Shown here piece after piece: positions 1-8,359 of a stretch of 64,000 nt of DNA (position 1 is its first letter; every line of letters starts with the position of its first letter). A model generated the notes under the pieces. It was not told where the DNA came from. It ran no database searches and saw only the letters and a program-made list of their open reading frames with translations. The position numbers and the translations under genes are program-made. Origin of the DNA: JOPF133 sp035505095 (GTDB lineage: Bacteria; Acidobacteriota; Terriglobia; Bryobacterales; Bryobacteraceae); contig DATJRE010000239.1 of assembly GCA_035505095.1 (NCBI GenBank), positions 1-64,000 of the forward strand, given 5' to 3'.

Positions 1-2
1 AG

Positions 3-653
3 ATCTCGGCGCAGATGGCGTTGAAGTTTCTGGTGCCGGTGGCACGCCAAAGCCTGGAGGATTGCCAACGGATGGCGGTGATCTTCGCCCAGCATCACTG
101 CGAAACGCGTGAAGCCAGCCAACTGTATGCCGCGTGGCGCCAAGGTTCGCCCGCGATCCGCAAACGCATCCTGGATGAGCCGGAGTTGTTCTTCAAAGCC
201 CAGCGACAGGTGCAAGAGAAAGCTTCCCCCGGGACCGGCGCCGAACTGTTGCGCGATCTGGAGATGGTGGTGGCGATTGTGAGCCGTGCACAGCGGCGGT
301 TGGCTGGTGCGGGGGCCACGGAGTTGGATCACCAGCAGTGCAAAGCCGCGCGGCACCAGATCGAGCGCACTCAAAACCAACTCCGCCGCATCGATGAAAA
401 GATCCCACCGGAGAAAGAACCACATGTTGAGCCAAGCGCAACGCACTACGATTCTGGAACTGAACACGCAGGGAGTGAGCAAACGGGAGATTGCGCGGGT
501 GCTGGGGATCTCCCGCGTGGCGGTGCGCAAAGTTCTGCGATCCAACTCGACAGACCTACCGGAACTGCACCGAGTCGAGAAGGCCGAACCTTACCGACAA
601 CAGATCCTGGAGCTTTTCGACCGGTGCAAGGGGAATCTCGTGCGAGTCCATGA
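3..653 (+). CDS. ParB-like accessory ORF of the IS21 element, 5' truncated by window edge
   Basis: The frame is open from the window edge, so the true start lies upstream; an in-frame ATG sits at 15. The visible part holds helical segments such as REASQLYAAW and ILDEPELFFKAQRQ followed by a charged region rich in R, Q and E. The pattern resembles, from memory, ParB/KorB-like accessory proteins seen beside some IS21 elements, but no diagnostic motif confirms it. The frame runs on past the istA start at 424; its last ~75 residues are Gly/Ser/Pro-rich and look like an out-of-frame reading of istA, so the genuine protein may end near residue 137. Its lead position in the istA-istB transcript suggests an accessory role in transposition or its regulation. 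Confidence 0.45.
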   Translation: MSAQMALKFLVPVARQSLEDCQRMAVIFAQHHCETREASQLYAAWRQGSPAIRKRILDEPELFFKAQRQVQEKASPGTGAELLRDLEMVVAIVSRAQRRLAGAGATELDHQQCKAARHQIERTQNQLRRIDEKIPPEKEPHVEPSATHYDSGTEHAGSEQTGDCAGAGDLPRGGAQSSAIQLDRPTGTAPSREGRTLPTTDPGAFRPVQGESRASP

Positions 654-1824
654 GGATCTGGTTGCCGCAGGCGCGGAGATGTCGTATCAGGCACTCACTG
701 CATTCTGCCGGCGACACGGAATCGGATACGCGCCGCCGCCGCCAGCGGGCCAGTATAATTTTTCTCCCGGTGAGGAGATGCAGCATGACACGTCTCCCCA
801 CGATCTGGAACTGGGCGGCAGGAAACGCAGGGTGCAGACCGCATCGGCAGTGCTGTGCTATTCGCGAATTCTGTTCTTCCAGTGCTACCCCAACTTCCGG
901 CGTTTCGACTGCAAAGTGTTTCTCACCGAAGCGCTACGCTACTTCGGCGGTGCGCCAGCCCGGACCATGATCGATAACACGCACGTGGTGGTGTTGCGCG
1001 GCAGCGGACGCGACATGGTCCCGGTGCCAGAGATGGCCGCCTTTGGAGAGCGTTTCGGCTTTCAGTTCGTGGCGCACGCGATTGGGAACGCCAACCGTTC
1101 GGGGCGGGTGGAGAGACCCTTCAGCTTTATCGAGGGGAACTTCCTGGCGGGGCGCACCTTCAGTAGTTGGGAGGATCTGAATCAGCGGGCGCGGGAGTGG
1201 TGTGACAAGGTGAACTCGACTTACAAGAAACATATCCGCGCGGTTCCGCGTGAGCTATTCGCGGTCGAACGCCTGCATCTGAAGCCGCTGCCGGCGTGGA
1301 TTCCGGAGGTCTACAGACTGCATCAGCGCCTAGTCGATATCGAAGGGTATGTGGCGCTAAACAGCAATCGCTATTCAGTCCCGGTGGACTGGATCGGCCG
1401 CCGTGTGGAGGTGCGCGAGACCAAGGACAAGATCGAGATTCAACTCGATGCCCGCCACCTGGTCACGCACCGGCGCATCGCCGAAGCCGAGCACCAACGT
1501 GTGCTGCTGGCCGAGCACCGGTCGCCGCGCGGTCAGCGGGACGCTCGACCCGATCCCCATCCCGAAGAGCAAGCCATTGTCACGACCGCGCCGGAACTGG
1601 CCGATTATATCGTGGGGTTGAAGCAACGCAGCCGCAAGGCCGTCACGTTTGCCCTGCGGCAACTGCTGCGGCTGGTGCGGGAGTATCCGCGGGAACCGCT
1701 GCTGGGGGCCGTGCGGGAGGCCGGCCGGTATGGTCTTTACGATCTGGACCGGCTGGAACGAATGATCTTACGCCGGGTGACACGCGAGTACTTTCTGCTG
1801 GATGGGGGAGCGGAGGATGACTGA
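424..1824 (+). CDS. istA: IS21 family transposase IstA
   Basis: 466 residues from the ATG at 424, chosen because the protein begins MLSQAQRTTILELNTQGVS, the usual IS21 N-terminal helix-turn-helix (SKREIARVLGISRVAVRKVL, residues about 15-35). An rve-type DDE integrase core follows, with an acidic start around EMQHDTSPHDLEL, TMIDNTHVVV in the middle, and an NANRSGRVERPFSFIEGNF block that supplies the last catalytic Glu. A C-terminal beta-rich segment (YVALNSNRYSVPVDWIGRRV) is typical of the family. The protein catalyses cleavage and joining of element ends together with IstB. Its stop overlaps the istB start by 8 bp, so translation is probably coupled. The frame is intact, so the element may be active. 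Confidence 0.93.
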   Translation: MLSQAQRTTILELNTQGVSKREIARVLGISRVAVRKVLRSNSTDLPELHRVEKAEPYRQQILELFDRCKGNLVRVHEDLVAAGAEMSYQALTAFCRRHGIGYAPPPPAGQYNFSPGEEMQHDTSPHDLELGGRKRRVQTASAVLCYSRILFFQCYPNFRRFDCKVFLTEALRYFGGAPARTMIDNTHVVVLRGSGRDMVPVPEMAAFGERFGFQFVAHAIGNANRSGRVERPFSFIEGNFLAGRTFSSWEDLNQRAREWCDKVNSTYKKHIRAVPRELFAVERLHLKPLPAWIPEVYRLHQRLVDIEGYVALNSNRYSVPVDWIGRRVEVRETKDKIEIQLDARHLVTHRRIAEAEHQRVLLAEHRSPRGQRDARPDPHPEEQAIVTTAPELADYIVGLKQRSRKAVTFALRQLLRLVREYPREPLLGAVREAGRYGLYDLDRLERMILRRVTREYFLLDGGAEDD

Positions 1825-2542
1825 AGAACTGGAACAACTGCTGAAGAATCTCAAGCTGCGGCGCATTCTGGAGATCTACGACGAACAGTTGCGCGCCGCC
1901 GATCGGGACGACATCAGTTACTCGGACTTCGTGACGCGGCTGGTGCGCGCGCAGTGGCAGTCGCGGCAGGAGGGCGCCCTGGAATGGCGTATCCAGCGCG
2001 CCAATCTGCCCGAGCGCTGGACGCTGGAGACGTTTCCCTTCGCCCGCCAGCCGGGCGTCAACCGCAAACAGATGCGCGGGTTTGCGGAGTTGGAGTTCAT
2101 CGCCAAGGCGGAGAATATCGTGCTGGTCGGGAAAACGGGCGTCGGTAAAACCGGACTCTCCTGCGGCCTGTTGTTGAAGGCCCTGGAGAACGGCTATCGC
2201 TGTCAGTTCGTCCGCGCCCAAGACTTATTCGATGAGATGTATGCGTCGCTGGCCGACCGCTCGACGCGGCAGTTGCTCAAGCGCCTGGCCCGCCTGGACG
2301 TTTTGCTGATTGACGAGCTGGGGTATTTGAATTTGAAACCGGAGCAATCCAACATCTTCTTTAAGTTGATGGAAGAGCGCTACCGGCAGCATTCCACCAT
2401 CATCACCAGTAACTTGGTCTATGACGAGTGGCCGAACTTTCTGGGGAATCGGCCCATGGTGGAAGCCCTGTTGAGCCGGTTGCGGCACTACTGCCACACG
2501 GTGACCATCGACGGGCCGTCGCTGCGCGAGCCGCAAGGTTAG
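1817..2542 (+). CDS. istB: IS21 family helper ATPase IstB
   Basis: 241 residues from the ATG at 1817, preceded by GGAGG inside the istA 3' end. It is a DnaC-like AAA+ ATPase: Walker A is VGKTGVGKTG (residues about 104-113), Walker B is LDVLLIDELGYL (about 155-166), and a sensor-1 Asn lies in STIITSNLVYDEW. IstB activates the IstA transposase and selects target DNA. The length matches the family norm of roughly 240-260 residues. It overlaps istA by 8 bp and is followed 9 bp later by a small conserved-looking ORF, which suggests a single transcript. Confidence 0.93.
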   Translation: MTEELEQLLKNLKLRRILEIYDEQLRAADRDDISYSDFVTRLVRAQWQSRQEGALEWRIQRANLPERWTLETFPFARQPGVNRKQMRGFAELEFIAKAENIVLVGKTGVGKTGLSCGLLLKALENGYRCQFVRAQDLFDEMYASLADRSTRQLLKRLARLDVLLIDELGYLNLKPEQSNIFFKLMEERYRQHSTIITSNLVYDEWPNFLGNRPMVEALLSRLRHYCHTVTIDGPSLREPQG

Positions 2543-2551
2543 GGGGATGGC

Positions 2552-2890
2552 GTGGAACAGAAACTCCTCAGCCGGGAAGAATATATCCAAAAGGTTCTTA
2601 TGGCTTACCGGCAGACACCGGGAACGGCGGGCACGGTCCGCCGCCCGGATCGCCTGCTGGCAGCCCAACTGCACGAACGAGGCGTGCCCCTGCTGGCGGT
2701 CGAAAACGCCTTGGTCCTGGCGGCAGCGCGCCGGATGGTACGTCCCGCAGGCGCGCCGCCGCTGCCCCCGGTTCGCTCGCTGGCGTACTTCTCCGGAGTG
2801 ATCGAAGAAGTGCTCACCCTGCGGGTAAGCCCGAATTACTTTCAGCACCTACGCCACACGATTCAACGTCTCACCCAGACTGGCAGTTGA
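2552..2890 (+). CDS. small accessory ORF downstream of istB
   Basis: 112 residues, starting 9 bp after the istB stop, so very likely co-transcribed. It is basic and helical, with RRPDRLLAAQLHERGVPL near residue 30 and a C-terminal block VRSLAYFSGVIEEVL then FQHLRHTIQRL. The pattern R-S-L-x-Y-F-x-x-V-I-E-E recurs, as far as I recall, in small proteins and replication-like domains carried on mobile elements, but I cannot name a family. Position suggests a third or fourth gene of this IS21 variant. It ends just before the terminal direct repeats. Confidence 0.55.
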   Translation: MEQKLLSREEYIQKVLMAYRQTPGTAGTVRRPDRLLAAQLHERGVPLLAVENALVLAAARRMVRPAGAPPLPPVRSLAYFSGVIEEVLTLRVSPNYFQHLRHTIQRLTQTGS

Positions 2891-2913
2891 TTCTTCGAGG
2901 GCGAACACCGGCC

Positions 2914-3026
2914 CGCCTCCGGCAGGGATGATGGGAAAGCACCCCCGGCACGCCTCCGGCGTGGATGATACCGCTCGTCCCGGGTCCTTTCTCCCAGCAA
3001 CACATCCCGCCGGGGGCGGGGATGAT
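2914..3026 (+). repeat. three 19-bp direct repeats at the IS21 right end
   Basis: Imperfect copies at 2914-2932, 2951-2969 and 3008-3026 share the pattern CGCCKSSGGCRKGGATGAT, each ending in GGATGAT. IS21 termini usually hold two or three such repeats as IstA binding sites, so these are probably the right-end transposase sites. The left-end set should lie just outside the window. Confidence 0.6.
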
Positions 3027-3103
3027 GCCTGTCGTCCGGTTTCCCAATCCTGTTCCCGGCCAGGTCCACTTCAAACAAGCACGGCTGGGTCATTTCTGCC
3101 AAG

Positions 3104-3550
3104 CGCCGAAGGAGATCTTCGTCAATCGCGTATTCAAAGCACGCTTTCAAGTACGTCCGAATATGCTTTACTGCGGATCTCGAGTACCTATCCTCAGCCA
3201 TCTTGTTCACCAGCAACTGAAGCGGAGTTAGCGTGATTTTGCGGGAGAGTATTGGCCGAGGGCAGGAAGCACGTGCTTGTCGAACTGTCGAACAGGTACT
3301 TCATGTCCTCTCGCATCTTCTTGCCCCAGGAGGCCACCTTTACGGCCGAGAACGTCTTCCAAAGCTCGGCGGTCAATCCTCTTATCCAGCCCTCCGGAAC
3401 CTCGCTTCCAGTCAGCTTCTCTGGCTGTGGCGTGCGACCGATGTGGCGAACGTTGATCTCGATGACGGGAGCGAGTGCTGGGCGAGAATCGGCGGGTTGG
3501 CTGGCGGAAGAAGGGGCCGGTGAGGGATGCGTGGCTGCGTTCTTCGCCAT
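3104..3550 (-). pseudogene. tyrosine integrase remnant, N-terminal half, two frameshifts, truncated by the IS
   Basis: The minus strand reads from an ATG at 3550 through EVPEGWIRGLTAELWKTFSA and REDMKYLF, then continues in a second frame as DKHVLPALGQYS, then in a third as NKMAEDRYSRSAVKHIRTY and LKACFEYAIDEDLL. Together these form a recognisable phage-integrase core-binding domain (SAM-like), split by two frameshifts. The catalytic domain is absent: homology stops at about 3104, where the IS21 element begins. It lies only ~100 bp outside attL of the next element, which suggests an earlier integrative element used the same tRNA site, then decayed and was cut by the IS. Confidence 0.65.
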
Positions 3551-3652
3551 GCCCGCAGTATAGGAGCGAACGAATCCGGCAGCAACTTTGGAACTGGGTG
3601 GGCAGTTGGGTGGGTTGTTTGGTCGTCCAATCCCTGCAAGTTATTGAAGGAA

Positions 3653-3701
3653 TTGGTCGGGGCGAGTGGATTCGAACCACTGACCTCCTGGTCCCGAACC
3701 A
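3653..3701 (+). repeat. attL: left 49-bp copy of the tRNA-Pro 3' half
   Basis: This 49-bp stretch matches 11111-11159 with a single mismatch (T versus C in CCACYGACC). It corresponds to the anticodon loop through the CCA end of tRNA-Pro on the minus strand. The match begins at TTGGTCGG and ends at CGAACCA, after which the two sites diverge. It is the left attachment site of the element extending to 11159. Confidence 0.88.
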
Positions 3702-3925
3702 CGAACGCAAAAAGAATCAATAACTTGGCAGTGGGCACACCGGCATGGCGAGACATTGCTCGACCTTGCGATAAGTTGCTATTGCCAAGGAGCTTGCGGG
3801 CCACCCGAGACAGGGCTGTGGTCGTAATACTCGCGAAGGCGGGCAATGCTTCTATGTGGGGGGTGGGCACAAAATTAGGCACAGCCCTTCGGCCGCTACT
3901 CCCGCGAGGCGAAGGCCCGGAGTGG

Positions 3926-4429
3926 TTAGAACACCGTCGCTTTGACCGTCACTATGTGTACCCGCTGTCCATCGAGGGGGAAGTCGGATTCGGAAACGCT
4001 TATCCGTTTGCCTGCAAACATGAAATTGGCCCACCGAAGGCTTGCGTCAGGGATAATCTCTTCGCCGAATTCAGCATCCGTGCCAGATTTGGCAGCTATG
4101 GACTTCACAGCATCCAGAAGGCCGCGAACGAAAGCGATAGCGCCCTGGTCGCGGGAGACAAACCAGGTTTGTTTCGCCATGAAAACCCTGCCGCCAGCGA
4201 ATCCGACCTCCCCAATGGGAATGCCGTTGCGTTGAAGGTCAAAATAAAGGGCATTAACAGGGACTAAATCAATCTTCGATTCGGCGAATTTCTTGCGGAG
4301 ATCTTGTTCGGAGCAGTCGGGGCTGAACGTTATGCCCCAAGCATGGACATTAGGAGCCTTGGCTTGCCCGTTCGCACCCGGAGAGAGCGCAAGGGAACCG
4401 ACAACCGTAAGCAACAGGAATAGTCTCAA
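3926..4429 (-). CDS. exported hypothetical protein
   Basis: 167 residues. The start is TTG at 4429 with an ideal ribosome site AAGGAGG five bases upstream. The N-terminus MRLFLLLTVVGSLALSPGANGQ is a clear signal peptide with probable cleavage after about residue 21. The mature part has mixed alpha/beta character (EVGFAGGRVFMAKQTWFVS) and no cysteine pairs or catalytic motif I can name; one Cys is at DCSEQD. It is transcribed leftward at the left end of the integrative element, away from the replication genes, as cargo often is. Function unknown. Confidence 0.75.
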   Translation of the reverse strand: MRLFLLLTVVGSLALSPGANGQAKAPNVHAWGITFSPDCSEQDLRKKFAESKIDLVPVNALYFDLQRNGIPIGEVGFAGGRVFMAKQTWFVSRDQGAIAFVRGLLDAVKSIAAKSGTDAEFGEEIIPDASLRWANFMFAGKRISVSESDFPLDGQRVHIVTVKATVF

Positions 4430-4654
4430 TTGATCCTCCTTGGGACCAGTGCGGGCCGCGGATTTGGCGCATCACGTTTCCATCCGAGGGCGCGGCTTGC
4501 AGCCGGTAGTACCTTTGCCGGCGAAGGATTCTCACAATTTCCTGTGGAAAACCCCCAAATATACCCATTGGGGTATACAGTTTTACTACCCGTTATCCAC
4601 CTCGCTGGCGATACCTAGTTGGGCGGAGCAATACCACCGCTCAAAGGAGATTAG
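4430..4654. other. divergent intergenic region between exported protein and replication operon
   Basis: 225 bp separate the leftward exported-protein gene from the rightward AlpA-like gene. Besides the ribosome sites it holds an A/T-rich patch with an inverted repeat at 4560-4577. No gene is visible. Confidence 0.6.
4560..4577. promoter_or_regulatory. inverted repeat, candidate operator of the replication operon
   Basis: Perfect arms TATACCC (4560-4566) and GGGTATA (4571-4577) around ATTG, 78 bp before the AlpA-like start. It lies in the only A/T-rich patch of this region. It may bind the AlpA-like protein or serve as an origin-proximal site; this is inference from position. Confidence 0.4.
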
Positions 4655-4870
4655 ATGGAAACAGCGAGCAATGCGATTGAGAGCCTTCTGAACGAATTCG
4701 ACGTGGCGCGGATTACCGGCCTGTCGGTCGCGTCCGTCCGACGCTGGCGGCTTCTTCGGCAGGGGCCGAAGTATCTGAAGATTGGCGCGGCAGTCCGCTA
4801 TACCCCGGAGGCAATCCGGGAATTCGTGGCGACTAGGCCCACGGGCGGCGGGCAACAGGTGGAGGCGTAG
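4655..4870 (+). CDS. AlpA/MerR-like helix-turn-helix protein (possible excisionase)
   Basis: 71 residues from ATG 4655 with AAAGGAG nine bases before it. The protein is one winged HTH: NEFDVARITGLSVASVRRWR (helix, turn, recognition helix) then GPKYLKIGAAVRYTPEAIREFV, the HTH_17/AlpA pattern in which K-I-G-x-x-V-R-Y forms the wing. In integrative elements such proteins act as excisionases or activators of the integrase or replication genes. Its stop codon directly abuts the GTG of the primase gene, so the two form an operon. Confidence 0.8.
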   Translation: METASNAIESLLNEFDVARITGLSVASVRRWRLLRQGPKYLKIGAAVRYTPEAIREFVATRPTGGGQQVEA

Positions 4871-7315
4871 GTGGTGGATTCAGCCATCACTTTCACTCGG
4901 GGCGAGGTTACCCAGTACTATGCCACGCGCGTCCCACATCTGAAACAGGGGCGCGCGGGTGAGTGGCGGGGCGGCTGCCCCATCCACAAGGGCCAGAGGG
5001 ACAGTTTTGCCGTGCAGGCGGAGACTGGCCTTTGGACGTGCTTCTCCACGTGCGACCGGGGTGGAGACATTCTCGAATTGGAAATGCGGCTAACAGGCGC
5101 GGATTTCAAAGCGGCGAAGGCCGAAGTGTTCCGGCTGGTCGGCCGGTCCGAACCCGAATTCCGGCGCAACGGCCCCGCCACGAATGGAAAATCTCTGGGA
5201 CTGGCACCTTCAAAACCAACAGAACCGACCGGTACCGAGGGCGGGTGGCGCGAAATCGAGCGCTACCCGTACCAGGGGATGCGGGGGGAGCTTCTCTACG
5301 AAGTGATCCGGTATCGCAAGCCGGACGGGAGAAAGGACTTTCGGCAATGCCGGCCGGATGGGCGCGGCGGTGTTATCCCCAACCTGGACGGTATCGAGCG
5401 GGTTCCGTACCGACTGCCGCGGGTTCTGAACGCTGATACCGTCTACCTTCCCGAGGGGGAGAAAGACGTGCACACGCTCGAATCCTGGGGGCTGGTGGCG
5501 TCATGTAATCCTGGCGGCACGGGCGGCAGCCATCTGTACCGGAGGTGGGCGGACTATTTCCGCAGCCGGAATGTCGTGATTCTTCCCGACAACGACAAGC
5601 CCGGATGGAAGCACGCCGTGGCCGTGGCCGGGGCACTCCTGGGTGTCGCGGCTTCTCTTCGAATCGTGGAACTTCCAGGCTTGCCGCCGAAGGGGGATGT
5701 AACTGATTGGCGCGATGCCGGCGGCACGCGGGGGGTCTTCTGTGAACTGACCGAGCGCACGGCACCGATCGACACAGAAGGACTTTCAGAACTGTGCGCG
5801 CGGTGGGGCGTGGCCGGTACGGACGGCGGGGCGCACGTGGAGGTGACGGACCCGTGGCCGAAGCCGGAACCCATCCAATGCGAACTTCCGGCGGTTCAGT
5901 CGTTCTCCGAAGCCCTGTTGCCGGATTCGCTCAGGCCGTTGGTGTCCGACGTTGCCGAACGGATGCAGGTGCCCCTGGACTACCCAGCGGCCGCCGCCGT
6001 GCTCTGCCTTGCTGGTGCTGTGAATCGGCGGGCAGTGATTCAGCCAAAAGCGAATGACACCGGATGGGTGGAAGTGCCGAATCTCTGGGGCGGAATCATC
6101 GCCCCTCCGGGCTTCATGAAGTCTCCCGTAATTAACGCCGCAACCCGCCCCTTGGAACTGATCCAAACCGAGTGGCGGCGGGAGCATGAAGAGTCGCTAA
6201 AGGCCTACGCACGCGAAAAGGAAGAATGCGAGCTTCGCCGTGCGGCGTGGAAGGAGCAATACAAAGCGGCATCCAAGAGAGGCGGTGTCGCACCCGAGCG
6301 GCCGGAGGAAGATCCAACAGAACCGAAGTTGCGCCGGCTGATCGTAAATGACGCCACCTTCGAGGCGCTTCATCAGACCATGAGCGAGAACCCTGCTGGA
6401 ATCCTGCTTATCAGGGATGAGCTTACCGGGTGGTTGAGTCGATTGGACCAGGAGCAATATGGAACGGAGCGGGGCTTCGCCCTACAGGCGTGGAATGGCA
6501 ACTCAGCCTATGACATCATCCGCATTGGTCGAGGGACCATTCACGTAGATGCGTGCTGCATGTCTGTATTGGGCGGCATTCAACCGAGCCGGCTCCGCTC
6601 TTATCTGGTGGATGCGCTCGAAGACGGTCCAGGGAATGACGGTCTGATACAGCGGTTTCAACTGCTAGTGTGGCCGGAAACTTCGAAGAACTACGAGGAT
6701 GTAGATCGGGCACCGAACGCGGCTTCGGAGGAGCGCGCCGCCCAGGTCTTTCGCAAGCTAGTGGCATTGGACCCGACGAATCCGATTCGCTATCGCTTCG
6801 CGTCCGACGCACAAGAGCTTTTCACCGAATGGCGGTCTGAACTGGAGTTAAGGGTCCGCGGCAATGAGCTTCACCCGGCCCTCATCTCCCACCTGAGCAA
6901 GTACCGCGGCTTGATGCCGAACTTGGCGCTTCTGTTTCACCTGGCAGAGACGGCCGGCGGCGAAAACGATGGCGCGGTGACGCTCCGAAGCGCCCTTCGG
7001 GCGGTGGAGTGGTGCGAATATCTGGAAACCCACGCGCGGCGCGTTTATTCGTGTGTTGTAACTCCTCAATGGCGAGCGGCGCGCGAACTCGCGAACAAGA
7101 TCAAGCAACGCAAGATCGGGGCTGATGGCGAGTTCTGTTGCCGTGACGTTTATGTGAAGGGCTGGAGCGGTCTGGACACGTCCGAAATGGTGAAGCGAGC
7201 TATTGAGGTGCTTCGGGATCTCGCTTGGATTCGGGAGGCCAGAGGGGAGGCGGGGCCGGCGGGCGGGCGCCCGTCAGATCGGTACGAGGTGAATCCGGGG
7301 GTGTGGAATGAGTAG
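4871..7315 (+). CDS. primase-helicase: CHC2 zinc finger, TOPRIM, DUF3987-type ATPase
   Basis: 814 residues; GTG start at 4871 immediately after the upstream stop (a second GTG follows at 4874). A CHC2-type zinc finger is visible with C36, H39, C57 and C61. A TOPRIM domain follows, with LPEGEKD at about 191-197 carrying the catalytic Glu and ILPDNDKPG at about 236-244 carrying the DxD pair. The C-terminal half is a DUF3987 ATPase: GGIIAPPGFMKSP (about 407-419) replaces a classical Walker A and ILLIRDELTGW (about 511-521) is Walker B. The protein should prime and unwind element DNA, giving the element autonomous replication on excision. Overlaps the next gene by 8 bp. Confidence 0.88.
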   Translation: MVDSAITFTRGEVTQYYATRVPHLKQGRAGEWRGGCPIHKGQRDSFAVQAETGLWTCFSTCDRGGDILELEMRLTGADFKAAKAEVFRLVGRSEPEFRRNGPATNGKSLGLAPSKPTEPTGTEGGWREIERYPYQGMRGELLYEVIRYRKPDGRKDFRQCRPDGRGGVIPNLDGIERVPYRLPRVLNADTVYLPEGEKDVHTLESWGLVASCNPGGTGGSHLYRRWADYFRSRNVVILPDNDKPGWKHAVAVAGALLGVAASLRIVELPGLPPKGDVTDWRDAGGTRGVFCELTERTAPIDTEGLSELCARWGVAGTDGGAHVEVTDPWPKPEPIQCELPAVQSFSEALLPDSLRPLVSDVAERMQVPLDYPAAAAVLCLAGAVNRRAVIQPKANDTGWVEVPNLWGGIIAPPGFMKSPVINAATRPLELIQTEWRREHEESLKAYAREKEECELRRAAWKEQYKAASKRGGVAPERPEEDPTEPKLRRLIVNDATFEALHQTMSENPAGILLIRDELTGWLSRLDQEQYGTERGFALQAWNGNSAYDIIRIGRGTIHVDACCMSVLGGIQPSRLRSYLVDALEDGPGNDGLIQRFQLLVWPETSKNYEDVDRAPNAASEERAAQVFRKLVALDPTNPIRYRFASDAQELFTEWRSELELRVRGNELHPALISHLSKYRGLMPNLALLFHLAETAGGENDGAVTLRSALRAVEWCEYLETHARRVYSCVVTPQWRAARELANKIKQRKIGADGEFCCRDVYVKGWSGLDTSEMVKRAIEVLRDLAWIREARGEAGPAGGRPSDRYEVNPGVWNE

Positions 7316-7964
7316 CCCTGAGATTCTGCCGGCCACAAGCCGTTGGGCGAACTGGAAACCGAAGCGGCAGATACCGACCACATCAGTAGACAGCGAACCT
7401 ACAGTGCCATCAAAACCCGGTTCTGAAGGTTTTGAAGGCGCGGTCTCTGCCAAATCTCCAGAGATTGAGGCACAGCCAGACCGGGCCGAGTTGGCGCGCG
7501 CCATCGATTTGGTAAATCGGGCGGGCGTCCGCATCATGGCGCTTGAGGGCGGCGCAACCATCGGCGTGTGGAGCGATTTGGACGGGCCGGAAGTCCGGGC
7601 GGCACTTCGCACCCTTGGATCGGACCGGCTTCGGTTGCGCTACCTGGATGGCGCAGACGTTCCCATGCGGTACAAGCTGCGGCGGGTGGAAGGTGAACCC
7701 GTGCCCACGGACGTGCTTGCCGAAATGCAACGGAACCCGGCGGAACCGTGGAAGGTCCGGGACCGGATGTTGAACGAAATGGGCTGGTGCTCGAAGGGAA
7801 TCCCGTGGGCGGAGTGGAAGGCGGCGGCGCCGAACCGGCTTTTCCAAGAGCAAGGCACAACCGTGAAACCGGGACGCATCACGGCGTCAACCGTGGGGCA
7901 TGGTGGGCGGAAGGCGGGCAAGTCCGAGAATGGAGTCAGAAATGGGCAAAGAACAGAACCGTGA
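7308..7964 (+). CDS. hypothetical protein of the element
   Basis: 218 residues, ATG 7308 inside the primase 3' end. The first ~60 residues are low complexity (Pro, Ser, Lys). A compact alpha/beta segment follows, RAIDLVNRAGVRIMALEGG then IGVWSDLDGPEVRAALRTLG and VPMRYKLRRVEGEPVPTDVL. I do not recognise the family. Its tight coupling to the primase suggests a replication-associated or regulatory role. The last residues are Gly/Lys/Arg-rich, and the frame overlaps the next gene by 23 bp. Confidence 0.6.
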   Translation: MSSPEILPATSRWANWKPKRQIPTTSVDSEPTVPSKPGSEGFEGAVSAKSPEIEAQPDRAELARAIDLVNRAGVRIMALEGGATIGVWSDLDGPEVRAALRTLGSDRLRLRYLDGADVPMRYKLRRVEGEPVPTDVLAEMQRNPAEPWKVRDRMLNEMGWCSKGIPWAEWKAAAPNRLFQEQGTTVKPGRITASTVGHGGRKAGKSENGVRNGQRTEP

Positions 7965-8226
7965 AAACGCGCTTGAGCGCGTAAACCTGATGCTGGCGCG
8001 GCGTGATTCCGCTTGGCTGGACTCGCTTGCAAATGAAATCCGAGTGAACACGGGCGCGAAAGTGTCGCGTTCCGAAATCGTGAGGGCGGCACTCTCGACC
8101 CTCGCGGAGCTTCACCGGCTTGCGCCGATGGCTCCTACCCGGCTGATACCGCTGCACTCCTGTAAAAGCAGGGATGAACTGGCTTTGGCCGGTACCCTCG
8201 CGGTGCGCCGGGCGGCATTCGTGTGA
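7942..8226 (+). CDS. ribbon-helix-helix-like small protein
   Basis: 94 residues. ATG 7942 was chosen because GGAG lies six bases upstream, although an in-frame ATG exists at 7930. The core ERVNLMLARRDSAWLDSLAN then TGAKVSRSEIVRAALSTL fits a ribbon-helix-helix fold: one beta strand, helix A, then S-R-S-E-I-V-R-A-A helix B. Such proteins are typically DNA-binding autoregulators or copy-control or partition factors. The ~25 C-terminal residues (SCKSRDELALAGTLAVRRAA) are an extra helix. Last gene of the rightward replication operon. Confidence 0.6.
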   Translation: MGKEQNRENALERVNLMLARRDSAWLDSLANEIRVNTGAKVSRSEIVRAALSTLAELHRLAPMAPTRLIPLHSCKSRDELALAGTLAVRRAAFV

Positions 8227-8359
8227 GGCGGGCTACACACTTACACACATCTCCGATAATTAACATTACTTGACCGTGCAGGTGACACAACTTCACACTT
8301 TTTCGGTCGTCCGCCGGCTGCCCTGTCATGCAACCGCTCCGTTGGATGACAATTGGGCT

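Larger units (their letters stand above)
1..3101 (+). mobile_element. IS21-family insertion sequence, left end outside the window
   Basis: The segment carries the IS21 gene pair istA and istB in overlapping order, an ORF on each side of the pair, and three 19-bp direct repeats downstream. IS21 elements typically carry repeated transposase-binding sites at their termini. The right boundary at about 3101 is inferred: an integrase-like reading frame on the minus strand is interrupted there and the sequence ends in CA, the usual IS21 terminal dinucleotide. The left terminal repeat is not visible, so neither the inverted repeat nor the target duplication could be checked. Confidence 0.7.

Noticed and set aside
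15..424. Treating the whole 3-653 frame as one functional protein
   Set aside because: The tail after about residue 137 is an out-of-frame reading of istA with low-complexity composition; only the first part looks like a real protein.
3475..4267. Plus-strand frames containing GRGEWIRTTDLLVPN and SGFEPLTSWSRTT
   Set aside because: These are readings of the antisense of the tRNA-Pro fragment in attL, a well-known annotation artefact. One of them matters only as the alternative integrase tail.
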